The notes beneath the pieces were generated by a model. It made no database searches, was not told where the DNA came from, and saw only the letters and a list, made by a program, of their open reading frames with translations. From assembly GCF_015709225.1 (NCBI RefSeq), contig NZ_JADNRS010000029.1, positions 1-64,000 on the forward strand: a stretch of 64,000 bases of DNA. The letters run 5' to 3'. Every line of letters starts with the position of its first letter. Positions within the stretch are counted from its first letter, which is position 1. A program made the translations under genes and the position numbers. Positions 29,256 to 38,067 of this stretch are shown in pieces. The stretch comes from Acholeplasma laidlawii. Its GTDB lineage: Bacteria > Bacillota_I > Bacilli_A > Acholeplasmatales > Acholeplasmataceae.

Positions 29256-29287
29256 GAACCTATCCTATTGGATAGGTTCTTTTTTTA
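29256..29287 (+). terminator. Terminator of the str operon
   Basis: GAACCTATCC (29256-29265) / GGATAGGTTC (29270-29279) with a TATT loop and T8. Confidence 0.9.
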
Positions 29288-29385
29288 TTTAATATATGTA
29301 ATTCTTACGTGAATCTTGCCACAAAACCCCACCTAAAATACTATCTATGATATAATTTATTAGGAAGAAATAAAAGGATTATTAT

Positions 29386-30144
29386 ATGATAGATACCCAT
29401 GCACACATCAATACAAAAGAATTTGATAATAGATTAGATGAAGTTTTAATGAATGCCAAATTAAATGGTGTGGATAAAATAATAGTTGTAGGTATGGATA
29501 CATACCATAACTTACGCGCTATCGAGCTTGTTTCTAAATTTGATAACCTTTATGCAAGTGTTGGTATACACCCGACAAGTTTAGGTGGAGATGTAAAAGA
29601 TTTACTCCCGCTGTTTAAGCATAAAAGAGTTGTTGCTGTTGGTGAAACGGGTATTGATCTTTATTGGGATAAGTCAAATTTAGACCAACAAATAAAATAC
29701 TTTACAGATCAGATTGAATTAGCAATTCATCTTAATCTACCAATTATTGTTCACACAAGAGCTTCATTTAAGGAAGCTTATGAATGTCTATTACCGTATA
29801 AAGGTAAGATTAAAGGTGTATTTCATTCCTTTTCATCTAATTTAGAGGATGCAAAAAAAGCGATTGAACTTGGCTTTTTAATAGGTATCTCTGGTGTTGT
29901 AACCTTTAAAAAGGCTACTGAACTTCACGAAATTGTAGAAAAAATAGATATATCTCATTTGATTTTAGAAACAGATTCACCTTATTTGGCACCTGTACCT
30001 TTCAGAGGTAAGACAAATGAACCGGGTTACACCAAATATGTATTAGAAGCTGTATCAATAATAAAAAACATGGATATCCATGAAGTAGATAAAATTACCA
30101 CTCAAAATGCAATCAAGTTATTCCAATTGGAGGAAACACTATGA
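29386..30144 (+). CDS. tatD: TatD-family metal-dependent deoxyribonuclease
   Basis: 252 residues. 'MIDTHAHINTKEF' (HxH metal ligands), 'GETGIDLYWDKSN', 'LNLPIIVHTRASFKEAYE', 'GVFHSFSS' and 'LILETDSPYLAPVPFRGKTNEP' are the family marks. It acts as a 3'-5' DNase or a D-aminoacyl-tRNA-editing-like hydrolase in relatives. Expression probably starts at TATAAT 29351-29356. Its TGA overlaps the start of the next lipoprotein (ATGA), so the genes 29386-32435 form one operon. Confidence 0.93.
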   Translation: MIDTHAHINTKEFDNRLDEVLMNAKLNGVDKIIVVGMDTYHNLRAIELVSKFDNLYASVGIHPTSLGGDVKDLLPLFKHKRVVAVGETGIDLYWDKSNLDQQIKYFTDQIELAIHLNLPIIVHTRASFKEAYECLLPYKGKIKGVFHSFSSNLEDAKKAIELGFLIGISGVVTFKKATELHEIVEKIDISHLILETDSPYLAPVPFRGKTNEPGYTKYVLEAVSIIKNMDIHEVDKITTQNAIKLFQLEETL

Positions 30145-30896
30145 AAAAAGTATTGAATATCTTATTACTCTTAGTATTTGTTATTACCTTGAGTAGTTGT
30201 GCAGCACTTGAAGAATATGCAGATAATATTAGACCAACAACTTACGCGCCAGCTTTAACAGAATCTGAAGCGGGATTTATCGAGATGTTACCAGAATTAA
30301 AATTTGCTGGTATTGCAGTATCAAATACTGCAATATTTCAAGATGAGTCACAAACTAGAAAAGGTTCTGGCGTGATTATTAAAAAAGAAACTGGTGGGTT
30401 AAATACTGTATACTATGCACTTACTACACAATGGGTAGTTGAAAACTCACTAACAGTGACAATCTTCACTGAAAATGGAACAAGTATTTCAGCTCAAGTG
30501 TTAAACTCAAAATTAAGTTATGAAGTTGATGAAGATATTGCTTTAATTAGATTTTCATCATCAGAAGATTTACATGTTGTAGAACTTAAAAGAATTGATG
30601 AGGCTGTATTGCTAGATAATTTAACTATTTTCTCTATAGCAACACCCATTTCAACTGCTTACCTAAACTTTGTAACAAACCCTGCACTTATAATGGGGGT
30701 ATATGATAACCGTATTGTACATGGTACCAATTTAAACCCAGGAACACTTGGTTCACCTCTTTATTTAAAATCAACTGGAGAACTCATCGGTATTAATGTA
30801 AAGTACTCATTTACCGCGGGTGGTCGTCCTGAAGTTTTAATTAATGAAGCAATTCATATTAATAGAGTTATAGATCTTGTTGAAGGGTACTTATAA
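30141..30896 (+). CDS. Catalytically dead HtrA/trypsin-like lipoprotein
   Basis: 251 residues with signal MKKVLNILLLLVFVITLSSC (lipobox SSC). It aligns over its length with the protease domain of the next gene, but the catalytic His is Trp98 ('TTQWVV' against 'TNNHVV') and the Ser is Leu203 ('NPGTLGSPL' against 'NPGNSGGPL'). Only the Asp ('DEDIALIRF') remains. There is no PDZ domain. It is therefore a pseudoprotease, perhaps a regulator, adaptor or inhibitor of its neighbour (inference). The start overlaps tatD by 4 bases. Confidence 0.8.
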   Translation: MKKVLNILLLLVFVITLSSCAALEEYADNIRPTTYAPALTESEAGFIEMLPELKFAGIAVSNTAIFQDESQTRKGSGVIIKKETGGLNTVYYALTTQWVVENSLTVTIFTENGTSISAQVLNSKLSYEVDEDIALIRFSSSEDLHVVELKRIDEAVLLDNLTIFSIATPISTAYLNFVTNPALIMGVYDNRIVHGTNLNPGTLGSPLYLKSTGELIGINVKYSFTAGGRPEVLINEAIHINRVIDLVEGYL

Positions 30897-30900
30897 TTAT

Positions 30901-31989
30901 ATGAAAAAAGTATACGCATTTAGTTTAGTGCTATTACTACTTTTATTAACGAGTTGCCTACCAAGTGAAATAGAACATCCGATAAGGGATGTTCCTACAG
31001 AAGAAGAATTTCAAGCGTTAGTAGAAGATTTAAGTAATAGCACAGTCAATTTATTTGGCTATTATATGACATTTGAGGTGTCTTTAGGTTCAGGGTTAAT
31101 CTTTGACAGAGAACCTTCAAATGATGATATGTATTACTATTATGTTTTAACTAACAATCATGTAGTCGATACGATGACTTACATGAAAGTTAAAACCAAT
31201 CAAGGTAACATTGAAATTGGTGACATCTATGCCTTTCCTTTATCAGAAACTGATAATGATGACATCGCAGTCGTTCGTTTCGAATCTAGTTTTGATTATC
31301 CATTAATTGATATTAAGCCACTAAACACTGAAACGAATACACACATTCAACTATCCATTGGGCAATCTGTATTTGGAATAGGTACACCGGTATCTAAAGA
31401 CAATTTTAATCTAGCAACTAACATGGGTATTATTTCTGAACTTAACAGTTACTACATTAGCCATACAGCAAATATTAATCCAGGTAACTCTGGTGGTCCA
31501 CTATTTAGTTATGATGGTACATTTATTGGCGTAAATACGCAACGCGTTGAAATTATTGAAGGTGAAACAATTTATTTAATTGGTGATGCTATCCACGTTA
31601 ATAAAGTGGCTGAAATTGTTCAAAAAAGACTAAATAGTGTGACACCTAAATTAGGTATTATCATCCGTCCATATGATGATTTTGTAAGTATGGAATATGA
31701 ACAATATTTTGGTGATAAAGCAGCTGACTTCGATCCTTATGATTATGTACCTAAAAATTCTAGTGGTGTCGTGATTATTGAAGTCAATAGTACAAGAGCA
31801 AGTTCAGGAATTTTAGAAAGATTTGATTTAGTACAAAAACTAAATGGTGTTGAGATTAAATCTAATGAGGATTTAATTGCTGCAATCGGCACACTTCAAG
31901 TAGGTAATTCTTATATATTTGAAGTTGTTAGATTTAATGAAGATTTACAAATATTTGAAAACCTTGAAATGGAGGTAGTTATCAAATGA
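30901..31989 (+). CDS. HtrA/DegP-like serine protease lipoprotein with PDZ domain
   Basis: I start at ATG 30901 (362 residues; MKKVYAFSLVLLLLLLTSC) because it gives a clean lipoprotein signal; an in-frame TTG at 30877 is not supported. The catalytic triad is visible: His87 in 'TNNHVV', Asp in 'NDDIAVVRF', Ser197 in 'NPGNSGGPL'. A PDZ domain fills about residues 270-362 ('SSGVVIIEVNSTRASSGILERFDLVQKLNGVEIKSNEDL'). It should degrade or refold damaged exported proteins at the outer membrane surface. It lies 4 bases after its dead paralogue and overlaps pncC by 4. Confidence 0.88.
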   Translation: MKKVYAFSLVLLLLLLTSCLPSEIEHPIRDVPTEEEFQALVEDLSNSTVNLFGYYMTFEVSLGSGLIFDREPSNDDMYYYYVLTNNHVVDTMTYMKVKTNQGNIEIGDIYAFPLSETDNDDIAVVRFESSFDYPLIDIKPLNTETNTHIQLSIGQSVFGIGTPVSKDNFNLATNMGIISELNSYYISHTANINPGNSGGPLFSYDGTFIGVNTQRVEIIEGETIYLIGDAIHVNKVAEIVQKRLNSVTPKLGIIIRPYDDFVSMEYEQYFGDKAADFDPYDYVPKNSSGVVIIEVNSTRASSGILERFDLVQKLNGVEIKSNEDLIAAIGTLQVGNSYIFEVVRFNEDLQIFENLEMEVVIK

Positions 31990-32435
31990 AGCTCGTACAT
32001 AACTATTTAACAAAAACAAATCAAACCATAAGCTTTGCAGAATCTATGACTGGAGGACGCTTAAGCTACGAATTAGTAAAGTACCAAGGTGCATCAAAAA
32101 TCTTTAAAGAAGGTTTCGTTTTATATAGTGATGAAGCTAAGGTTAGAACCTTAAAAATTGACCAAAAAGATATTGATGAATATGGTGTAGTTTCACATGA
32201 AATTGCATCCTTAATGGCTACCCAATTACAAAAGATAACAGGTGCAGATTTTGCTGTATCAGTGACTGGTTATGCAAGTGGAAAAGATAATAACATGGCT
32301 TATGTAGGCGTTTTACACAAAGGATTACTTTATGTAGATGATATTGTCTTCTACCCAGAAGATAGCCGTGAGCAAAACATTAAAACAACAGTTAGAAAAG
32401 CTGTGAAAATGTTACATGAAATTATCAAAAAGTAA
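31986..32435 (+). CDS. pncC: CinA C-terminal domain protein, nicotinamide-nucleotide amidase
   Basis: 149 residues, a stand-alone PncC domain with no CinA N-terminal part. 'ISFAESMTGGRLSYELVKYQGASKIFKEGFVLYSDEAK' has the family's ES.TGG box with the likely nucleophile Ser, and 'FAVSVTGYASGK' matches the conserved '..T G.AGP' region loosely. PncC deamidates NMN to NaMN in NAD recycling. The 'AGP' part being 'ASGK' is unusual, so activity is less sure. Start ATG 31986 overlaps the htrA stop. Confidence 0.8.
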   Translation: MKLVHNYLTKTNQTISFAESMTGGRLSYELVKYQGASKIFKEGFVLYSDEAKVRTLKIDQKDIDEYGVVSHEIASLMATQLQKITGADFAVSVTGYASGKDNNMAYVGVLHKGLLYVDDIVFYPEDSREQNIKTTVRKAVKMLHEIIKK

Positions 32436-32437
32436 GG

Positions 32438-32466
32438 TTGCTATTTCATTTATTTAGTGATATAAT
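32438..32466 (+). promoter_or_regulatory. Promoter of rpsF-ssb-rpsR
   Basis: TTGCTA (32438-32443), 17-base spacer, TATAAT (32461-32466). A leader of about 70 bases follows, where S6/S18 leaders are found in other Firmicutes; the conserved CCG bulge was not identified. Confidence 0.75.
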
Positions 32467-32542
32467 TAGAAAGCATGTAAAAATGCAAAAATATGATCCT
32501 TGTCAGAGATGACCAAGAAGTCCAAAAGGAGGAAAAAAAACG

Positions 32543-32830
32543 ATGAGAAAGTACGAATTTATGTACATTGCTAATCCACAATTAGACCCGGAAAAATTAA
32601 AAGGTCTTGTTGCTAACCTATCAAACGTAATCACATCAAACGGTGGTTCTGTTTTATCTTTAAAAGAAATTGGGTTAAAAGATTTAGCATACGAAATCAA
32701 CAAACATAGAAAAGGTTACTATGTTTGGATGTTGGTAGAAGCATCGCCAGAAGCGATTGCTGAATACAAACGTGTCGTTAATATTACTGAATCAGTGATT
32801 CGTAATATTGAAGTTAAAGAAGGCGAATAA
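32543..32830 (+). CDS. rpsF: 30S ribosomal protein S6
   Basis: 95 residues. '[23 protein letters not shown]' and '[23 protein letters not shown]' are typical. S6 pairs with S18 on the 30S platform; rpsR lies two genes on. AAAGGAGG precedes ATG 32543. ssb starts 2 bases after the stop, the conserved rpsF-ssb-rpsR order. Confidence 0.97.
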   Translation: MRKYEFMYIANPQLDPEKLKGLVANLSNVITSNGGSVLSLKEIGLKDLAYEINKHRKGYYVWMLVEASPEAIAEYKRVVNITESVIRNIEVKEGE

Positions 32831-32832
32831 TT

Positions 32833-33279
32833 ATGATTAATCGTGTCGTATTAGTTGGCCGAATAACAAAAGATGTAGACCATAGAGTGACCACCTCAGG
32901 TGCAAGCGTTGTGAGTTTTACATTAGCTGTGAATCGTAATTTCACTTCTGCAAGTGGTGAAAGAGAAGCGGACTTCATTAACTGTGTTACATGGAGAGCA
33001 TCTGCAGATTTCATGAAAAATTATGTTAAAAAAGGTAACTTACTAGCTGTTGATGGTCGCATGCAAACAAGGAATTATCAAGATAATGATGGCCGCACAG
33101 TATACATTACAGAAGTTGTAGCAGACAGCGTACAACTATTAGAGTCTAGAAGTTCTAATCAAGGCGATAACTCTGGACAATATAGAAATAAATATGAGGA
33201 AAATCAATCAAATGATGCTCAAGATGAACTGTATGAAAGTACAAAAAACTTGATTGCTGATGATGATTTACCATTTTAA
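32833..33279 (+). CDS. ssb: Single-stranded DNA-binding protein
   Basis: 148 residues. The OB fold is at about 1-105 ('[37 protein letters not shown]', '[40 protein letters not shown]'). An acidic, disordered linker leads to the C-terminal tip 'DDDLPF', the docking site for replication and repair partners. It is in the rpsF operon; the replicative helicase dnaB is 2.9 kb downstream. Confidence 0.97.
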   Translation: MINRVVLVGRITKDVDHRVTTSGASVVSFTLAVNRNFTSASGEREADFINCVTWRASADFMKNYVKKGNLLAVDGRMQTRNYQDNDGRTVYITEVVADSVQLLESRSSNQGDNSGQYRNKYEENQSNDAQDELYESTKNLIADDDLPF

Positions 33280-33294
33280 GAAAGGAATTTAACA

Positions 33295-33537
33295 ATGCAA
33301 GACAGAAAATTTCGTGCTGGTGGATTTAGAAAACGTAAAAAAGTTTGTTTCTTTACACAAAATAAATTTACCCATATTGACTTTAAAGATACAGAATTGC
33401 TAAAAAGATTTATCACTGAACGTGGTAAGATCTTACCAAGACGTGTGACTGGTACTTCAGCAAAATGGCAAAGACCACTAGCTGTAGCTATCAAACGTGC
33501 TCGTCATATGGCATTATTACCATTCGTTAAAGAATAA
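33295..33537 (+). CDS. rpsR: 30S ribosomal protein S18
   Basis: 80 residues. '[50 protein letters not shown]' is the S18 core. '[15 protein letters not shown]' keeps a single Cys where many homologues have a Zn-type pair (C-minus form). AAAGGAATT precedes ATG 33295. Ends the operon. Confidence 0.97.
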   Translation: MQDRKFRAGGFRKRKKVCFFTQNKFTHIDFKDTELLKRFITERGKILPRRVTGTSAKWQRPLAVAIKRARHMALLPFVKE

Positions 33538-33560
33538 TAAAAAATAAAATTTAAAATTCA

Positions 33561-33592
33561 AAACAGAAACTAAATAAAGTTTCTGTTTTTTT
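33561..33592 (+). terminator. Terminator after rpsR
   Basis: AAACAGAAAC (33561-33570) / GTTTCTGTTT (33579-33588) followed by a T run. Confidence 0.85.
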
Positions 33593-33681
33593 TAACCGTA
33601 AATTAAAGTGTAAACAATCAAACATTCACCGCATAATCACTAAATTATGATATAATTTATTAAAGAAAGGGGCTTATATGA

Positions 33682-36138
33682 ATGCGTAAATTAATCAATG
33701 GAATTTTAATCACCCTATGGGTATTGGCTTTTGCAATGTTTACCTTAGTAACCTTTACAGTTATGTTGGATCAAATTCCTAACATCAAATTCATATCTTA
33801 TATTACATTTATACTTTTAACATTCTTAGTAGTGATCGTTTTAATATTTACCATCGTTAATAATTATAAACAGTATATAAAAAATCTACAAAATAGACTT
33901 GCAAGGTGGAGCAAATTATCACCACGTGTAAATCAAGTAGGTGATGATGCCTTTCATGAATTACCGATTGGTATTTTAGTACTGGATGAAAGTTTAAAAG
34001 AGATAAAATGGGTTAACCAGTATGCTAAAGTGATTTTTGAAGGTAGATTAATTGACCGACCTGTTGCAGAAATATCTGCATCTTTAGCAGATTATTTATT
34101 AAGTGATAATAAACAACCTATAACTATCTCGGTCAAAGACCAAAAGTATGAAGTACTATATAAAGATTCTTTCCAAGTTATCTACCTATTTAATGTCACA
34201 TCAAGAGAAAATATAAAATTAGAGTTCATTAAGAACCTACCAGCAATTGGGATATTAAACCTAGATAACTTTGAAGATAATATGACAAACTTTGATATCT
34301 CTGAACAAACGAGCATCAAAGGTGAATATTTATCAGCAATAGCTGATTGGGTAGATGAGTATAATGGTTATTTAAAACCATACGGTGATAACCGAATGGT
34401 GATGCTCATTAAACGTAAAAGATTAGAAGATATGATGGCTAAAAAGTTTGATATCTTAGAACATATACGTGATATATCAACAAATTATGGTATTAGAGTA
34501 ACCTTGTCAATTGGTGTTGCATCTTGGGATTTAGAATATGATGAATTATCAGATTATGCACAAAACGCCATTGAACTCGCTGAAAAGCGTGGTGGAGACC
34601 AAGCCGTTGTAAATATTCAAAATCAAAAGATAGCGTATTTCGGTGCGAAGTTAGAATCAATTGCTAGATCAAGTAGAACCAATGCTAGATTAGCAGCACA
34701 AATGTTGGGCGATACCTTAAGTAAAGCAGACCAAATCTATATTATGGGTCATGTTCAAACAGACCTGGACTCCTTTGGTGCAATGATTGGTGCACTTAAA
34801 ATGGCACTTACAACACCGGATATAGCTGCATATTTAATTGTAGATATGGAAAAGTTAGATCCAACCGTTACCGATGTTTACAATTACTTACTATCAATGA
34901 ACCACCCAGTAACCAAACATATTATTTCAACTCAAGAAGCATTAGAACGTAAAACTAAAGATACTCTGCTTATGATTCTAGATACTCAAAATCCACAAAT
35001 AGTTCATAGTAAGGAATTGCTGGATTTAAAATTAAAAACTGCTGTCATTGACCACCACCGTGGTAATGAAACATCCATTCAAGGTGATTTTTCATTTATT
35101 GATCCAGGTGCCTCATCTACAGTAGAACTTATGATGGAGTTATTTAGTTTCTTCCCTATTGAAATACAATTAGATGCCCCTGAGGCTAGTGTCATGTATG
35201 GTGGTATCATCTTAGATACAAATACCTTCACGTACCGAACCAATGCTAGAACGTTTGATGTTGCATCTAAGTTAAAAGATTATGGTGCGGATACGATGAT
35301 GGTTAAAACATGGCTTAGAAGTGATTTAAATAGAATTATTAAACAAAACGAATTACTTGGTAAGGTGGAAATTTTCTTAGATAGATTTGCTATTGTGAAA
35401 ACGGAAGATGTGTTTAATGATCGTACGTTTATTGCACAACTTTCAGAATCCTTATTAGAAATTAAAAATATAGATGCCTCATTTACTATTGTTAATTTCT
35501 CAGATGGTACTGTTGGTATTTCAGCTCGAAGTTTTGGTGCAATTAATGTGCAGTTACTGATGGAAGAAATGGGCGGTGGTGGACATTTAAGTTCTGCAGC
35601 AACCCAAATAAAAGATGTAAGTGTGAATGATGCTTACCTACAATTAAAACATATATTAGAATTAGAATATGGAGGAGACAATACACCTATGAAAGTTATA
35701 TTATTAGATGATGTTAAAGGTAAAGGAAAAAAAGATCAAGTGATTGAATTAGCAGGTGGCTATGCAAATTACTTAATTTCAAATAAACTTGCTGTTTTTG
35801 CTAACGAAGAAAACATCAAAAAACTAGAAGATAAAAAAGAAAAAGAACGTGAAGATGCTGCAAAATATTTAGAGTTAATGAAGAAGGTTGCTTCTGAAAT
35901 TGAAGGTAAATCTATTACATTATCTATTAATGTTGGTGCGGATGGTAAACGCTTTGGTTCGATTACAACAAAGCAAATCGTTGAAGCATTCCATGAAAAA
36001 CATGGTGTAATGATTGATAAAAAGCGTTTAGAATTAGCAAATGATATTGGGTCTGTTGGTATTTATCCAGTAACTGTAAGTTTAGATAAAGGTGTAAAAG
36101 CAACATTTGAAGTAAATATAATTGAAAGAAGAGATTAG
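33682..36138 (+). CDS. gdpP: GdpP c-di-AMP phosphodiesterase fused in frame to ribosomal protein L9
   Basis: 818 residues. Order: two membrane helices (about 5-60), PAS-like domain (90-170), degenerate GGDEF (190-325), DHH domain with 'GHVQTDLDSFGA' (356-367) and D457-H458-H459, DHHA1 with 'GGGGHLSSAAT' (about 632), then a complete L9 from Met670. There is no stop between them. GdpP degrades the second messenger c-di-AMP, which controls potassium and osmotic balance. In Bacillus gdpP, rplI and dnaC are separate adjacent genes. The start is ATG 33682 (TATAAT 33651-33656). A 3-codon ORF at 33678 overlaps it. Confidence 0.93.
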   Translation: MRKLINGILITLWVLAFAMFTLVTFTVMLDQIPNIKFISYITFILLTFLVVIVLIFTIVNNYKQYIKNLQNRLARWSKLSPRVNQVGDDAFHELPIGILVLDESLKEIKWVNQYAKVIFEGRLIDRPVAEISASLADYLLSDNKQPITISVKDQKYEVLYKDSFQVIYLFNVTSRENIKLEFIKNLPAIGILNLDNFEDNMTNFDISEQTSIKGEYLSAIADWVDEYNGYLKPYGDNRMVMLIKRKRLEDMMAKKFDILEHIRDISTNYGIRVTLSIGVASWDLEYDELSDYAQNAIELAEKRGGDQAVVNIQNQKIAYFGAKLESIARSSRTNARLAAQMLGDTLSKADQIYIMGHVQTDLDSFGAMIGALKMALTTPDIAAYLIVDMEKLDPTVTDVYNYLLSMNHPVTKHIISTQEALERKTKDTLLMILDTQNPQIVHSKELLDLKLKTAVIDHHRGNETSIQGDFSFIDPGASSTVELMMELFSFFPIEIQLDAPEASVMYGGIILDTNTFTYRTNARTFDVASKLKDYGADTMMVKTWLRSDLNRIIKQNELLGKVEIFLDRFAIVKTEDVFNDRTFIAQLSESLLEIKNIDASFTIVNFSDGTVGISARSFGAINVQLLMEEMGGGGHLSSAATQIKDVSVNDAYLQLKHILELEYGGDNTPMKVILLDDVKGKGKKDQVIELAGGYANYLISNKLAVFANEENIKKLEDKKEKEREDAAKYLELMKKVASEIEGKSITLSINVGADGKRFGSITTKQIVEAFHEKHGVMIDKKRLELANDIGSVGIYPVTVSLDKGVKATFEVNIIERRD
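35689..36138 (+). CDS. rplI: 50S ribosomal protein L9, in-frame internal start within the gdpP ORF
   Basis: 149 residues from Met670 of the gdpP frame, exactly the usual L9 length. 'MKVILLDDVKGKGKKDQVIELAGGYANYLI' is the N-terminal rRNA-binding domain, a long charged helix follows, and 'GADGKRFGSITTKQIVEAFHEKHGVMIDKKRLELANDIGSVGIYPV' is the C-terminal domain. GGAGGAG (35671-35677) lies 11 bases before ATG 35689, so free L9 can be made by internal initiation. The full-length fusion would place L9 on a membrane enzyme. dnaB starts 2 bases after the shared stop. Confidence 0.85.
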   Translation: MKVILLDDVKGKGKKDQVIELAGGYANYLISNKLAVFANEENIKKLEDKKEKEREDAAKYLELMKKVASEIEGKSITLSINVGADGKRFGSITTKQIVEAFHEKHGVMIDKKRLELANDIGSVGIYPVTVSLDKGVKATFEVNIIERRD

Positions 36139-36140
36139 TT

Positions 36141-37475
36141 ATGGCCAATAAAATTCCTAACGCAGTAGATGCTGAAAAATCAGTATTAGGGGCTATTCTT
36201 TTAGATAGTCAAACTGCACCGAATATCTTTGATGAAATCTCTGAAAGTGATTTTTACTTAAATGCACATGCACTTATCTTTCAAGCAATGAAGGATTTGT
36301 ATAATGATCGTAAATCAATTGACTACACATCATTAAAATCAATCTTAGAGCATAAATCTCAATTAGAAACTGTCGGTGGATTATCCTATATTCTTGATTT
36401 ATCAGAATATACTGTATCCATTGACCATATTGATACCTATATTGAAATTGTCAAAGACTTATCCTTAAAAAGAGATGTAATTAGAATTACACAAGAGCTT
36501 GCTACTCAAGGTCTTACATCGGATATTAACTCTGCTGAATACTTAGATAAAGTTGAAGGTGCAATCTTAAGTTTATCTCAAAGAAGAAAAGTTGGAGCAT
36601 TTAAAAATATCGAAGAAATTGTTGGCGATGTCACTGAAAAATTACATCACCTACAAAATCAAAAAGGTGATGTAACAGGTTTAAAAACTGGTTATGCTAC
36701 ATTAGACAAGTATACAAATGGTCTTCAACCAGAAGAACTTATTATCTTAGCTGCTAGACCGGCTGTTGGTAAATCCGCGTTTGCGATGAACCTGGCTTTA
36801 AATGCTGCTAAGTATAATAAAGGTGGTAAAGCAGGTGTTGCAATTTTCTCACTGGAAATGAGTAACGAACAATTAGTAACCCGTATGATAGCAAGTATGT
36901 CTCATATAGAAAATTCTAAATTAAGAACAGGGTTTTTAACACCGCAAGAATGGCGTAACTATGAGAATATGACAGGTATTTTAAATGACTACAATATCTA
37001 TTTTGATGATTCATCTTCATCAAATATTAACGATATTAGAGCGAAATGCCGCCGTCTTGCTCAAGAAGGTAAATTAGATTTTGTTGTAATTGACTACCTA
37101 CAATTAATTCATGCTGATGGCAATAACAGACAAGAAGAAGTTTCTAAAATCTCTAGAGCCTTAAAACAAATGGCTAAAGAATTACGTATTCCAGTACTTG
37201 CATTAAGTCAGCTTTCTCGTGATGTTGAAAAATCAACAGATAAGCGTCCAACACTTGCGCACTTAAGAGAATCTGGTTCGATCGAGCAGGATGCCGATAT
37301 TGTTATGTTTATTCATAGAGAAGAATACTATGCAGCTTCAAGTGATGGTGCTCAAACTGGACAAACAGAAATCTTGGTCCGTAAAAACCGTCAAGGTCGT
37401 ATTGGTGAAATTAACTTTATCTTCTCACCACAATACTCAAGATTTGATGAACAATCAAATATTGAAGAAGCCTAA
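36141..37475 (+). CDS. dnaB: Replicative DNA helicase DnaB
   Basis: 444 residues. The N-terminal collar domain ('IPNAVDAEKSVLGAILLDSQ') is followed by the RecA-like ATPase: Walker A 'AARPAVGKSAFAMNLALNAA' (about residue 206), Walker B 'DFVVIDYLQLI' and 'SQLSRDVEKSTDKRPTLAHLRESGSIEQDADIVMFIHR'. It unwinds DNA at the fork. Normally Walker A reads GRPSxGKT; here it is ARPAVGKS, still functional in principle. It follows L9 by 2 bases, so it is translated as part of the gdpP-rplI unit. Bacillus calls it dnaC. Confidence 0.97.
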   Translation: MANKIPNAVDAEKSVLGAILLDSQTAPNIFDEISESDFYLNAHALIFQAMKDLYNDRKSIDYTSLKSILEHKSQLETVGGLSYILDLSEYTVSIDHIDTYIEIVKDLSLKRDVIRITQELATQGLTSDINSAEYLDKVEGAILSLSQRRKVGAFKNIEEIVGDVTEKLHHLQNQKGDVTGLKTGYATLDKYTNGLQPEELIILAARPAVGKSAFAMNLALNAAKYNKGGKAGVAIFSLEMSNEQLVTRMIASMSHIENSKLRTGFLTPQEWRNYENMTGILNDYNIYFDDSSSSNINDIRAKCRRLAQEGKLDFVVIDYLQLIHADGNNRQEEVSKISRALKQMAKELRIPVLALSQLSRDVEKSTDKRPTLAHLRESGSIEQDADIVMFIHREEYYAASSDGAQTGQTEILVRKNRQGRIGEINFIFSPQYSRFDEQSNIEEA

Positions 37476-37492
37476 TCATTATAAAACTATAA

Positions 37493-37528
37493 AAAAAACC
37501 TGAAAATTTAAATTTTTCAGGTTTTTTG
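37493..37528. terminator. Bidirectional terminator between dnaB and dps
   Basis: AAAAAACCTGAAAA (37493-37506) / TTTTCAGGTTTTTT (37514-37527); A/T runs on both sides serve both strands. Confidence 0.9.
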
Positions 37529-37540
37529 TTTAAATCAAGG

Positions 37541-37975
37541 CTATTTATTGAATGCAGAAAACATCCAAATATGTTTTTCAAATGATGCAACAGCACCAAT
37601 TAACATATCTGCTGTTTGTTCATCTTCTTGTGATTGACTTTCCTTAGTTAATGCTTTAAATTCAGTAACTAATTGTTTTAAGTCATTAATCAGTTCATCC
37701 ACCATTAATTTAGAATCTAATGTTTCTGTTTCTTTAAGTGTTGTTAGGTTTAGATAAGCACTTAAAGTGGATGCCGGTTTACCACCGATAATAATTAATC
37801 TTTCAGCAAACGCGTCATATAATTCATTGACCTCATCGTAAAGTGATTCAAACTTTTCGTGTAAAGTGAAGAATCCATTCCCTTCAATAAACCAGTGAAA
37901 ATGATGTAGCTTTGTGAAAAGTGTTGCAAGATTGGCTACCTGTTGATTCAATCCATTGTGTAATTGATTGTTCAT
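37541..37975 (-). CDS. dps: Dps-family ferritin-like DNA-protection protein
   Basis: 144 residues. 'LFTKLHHFHWFIEGNGFFTLHEKFESLYDEVNELYDAFAERLIIIGGKP' holds the inter-subunit ferroxidase ligands (His, His, Asp, Glu) of Dps. The fold is a four-helix bundle that builds a 12-mer shell, storing iron and limiting hydroxyl radicals. AAAGGAGGTAT sets ATG 37975. It is monocistronic, with a shared terminator toward dnaB. A PerR-type box was not found by eye. Confidence 0.92.
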   Translation of the reverse strand: MNNQLHNGLNQQVANLATLFTKLHHFHWFIEGNGFFTLHEKFESLYDEVNELYDAFAERLIIIGGKPASTLSAYLNLTTLKETETLDSKLMVDELINDLKQLVTEFKALTKESQSQEDEQTADMLIGAVASFEKHIWMFSAFNK

Positions 37976-38067
37976 AAAATATACCTCCTTTGTATGACTA
38001 TATCATATCAAAAATAGGGTGTTTTGTGGTAGAATATACGAGCATGTGGCAGAAAGTTGAGGCGTTT

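Noticed and set aside
30877-30900. TTG start 8 codons upstream of the active HtrA gene
   Set aside because: It lies inside the preceding gene and spoils a clean MKK lipoprotein signal at 30901.
33678-33689. Three-codon ORF (ATG AAT GCG TAA) overlapping the gdpP start
   Set aside because: Could be a coupling leader but is too short to support; GGGG upstream fits the ATG of gdpP equally well.
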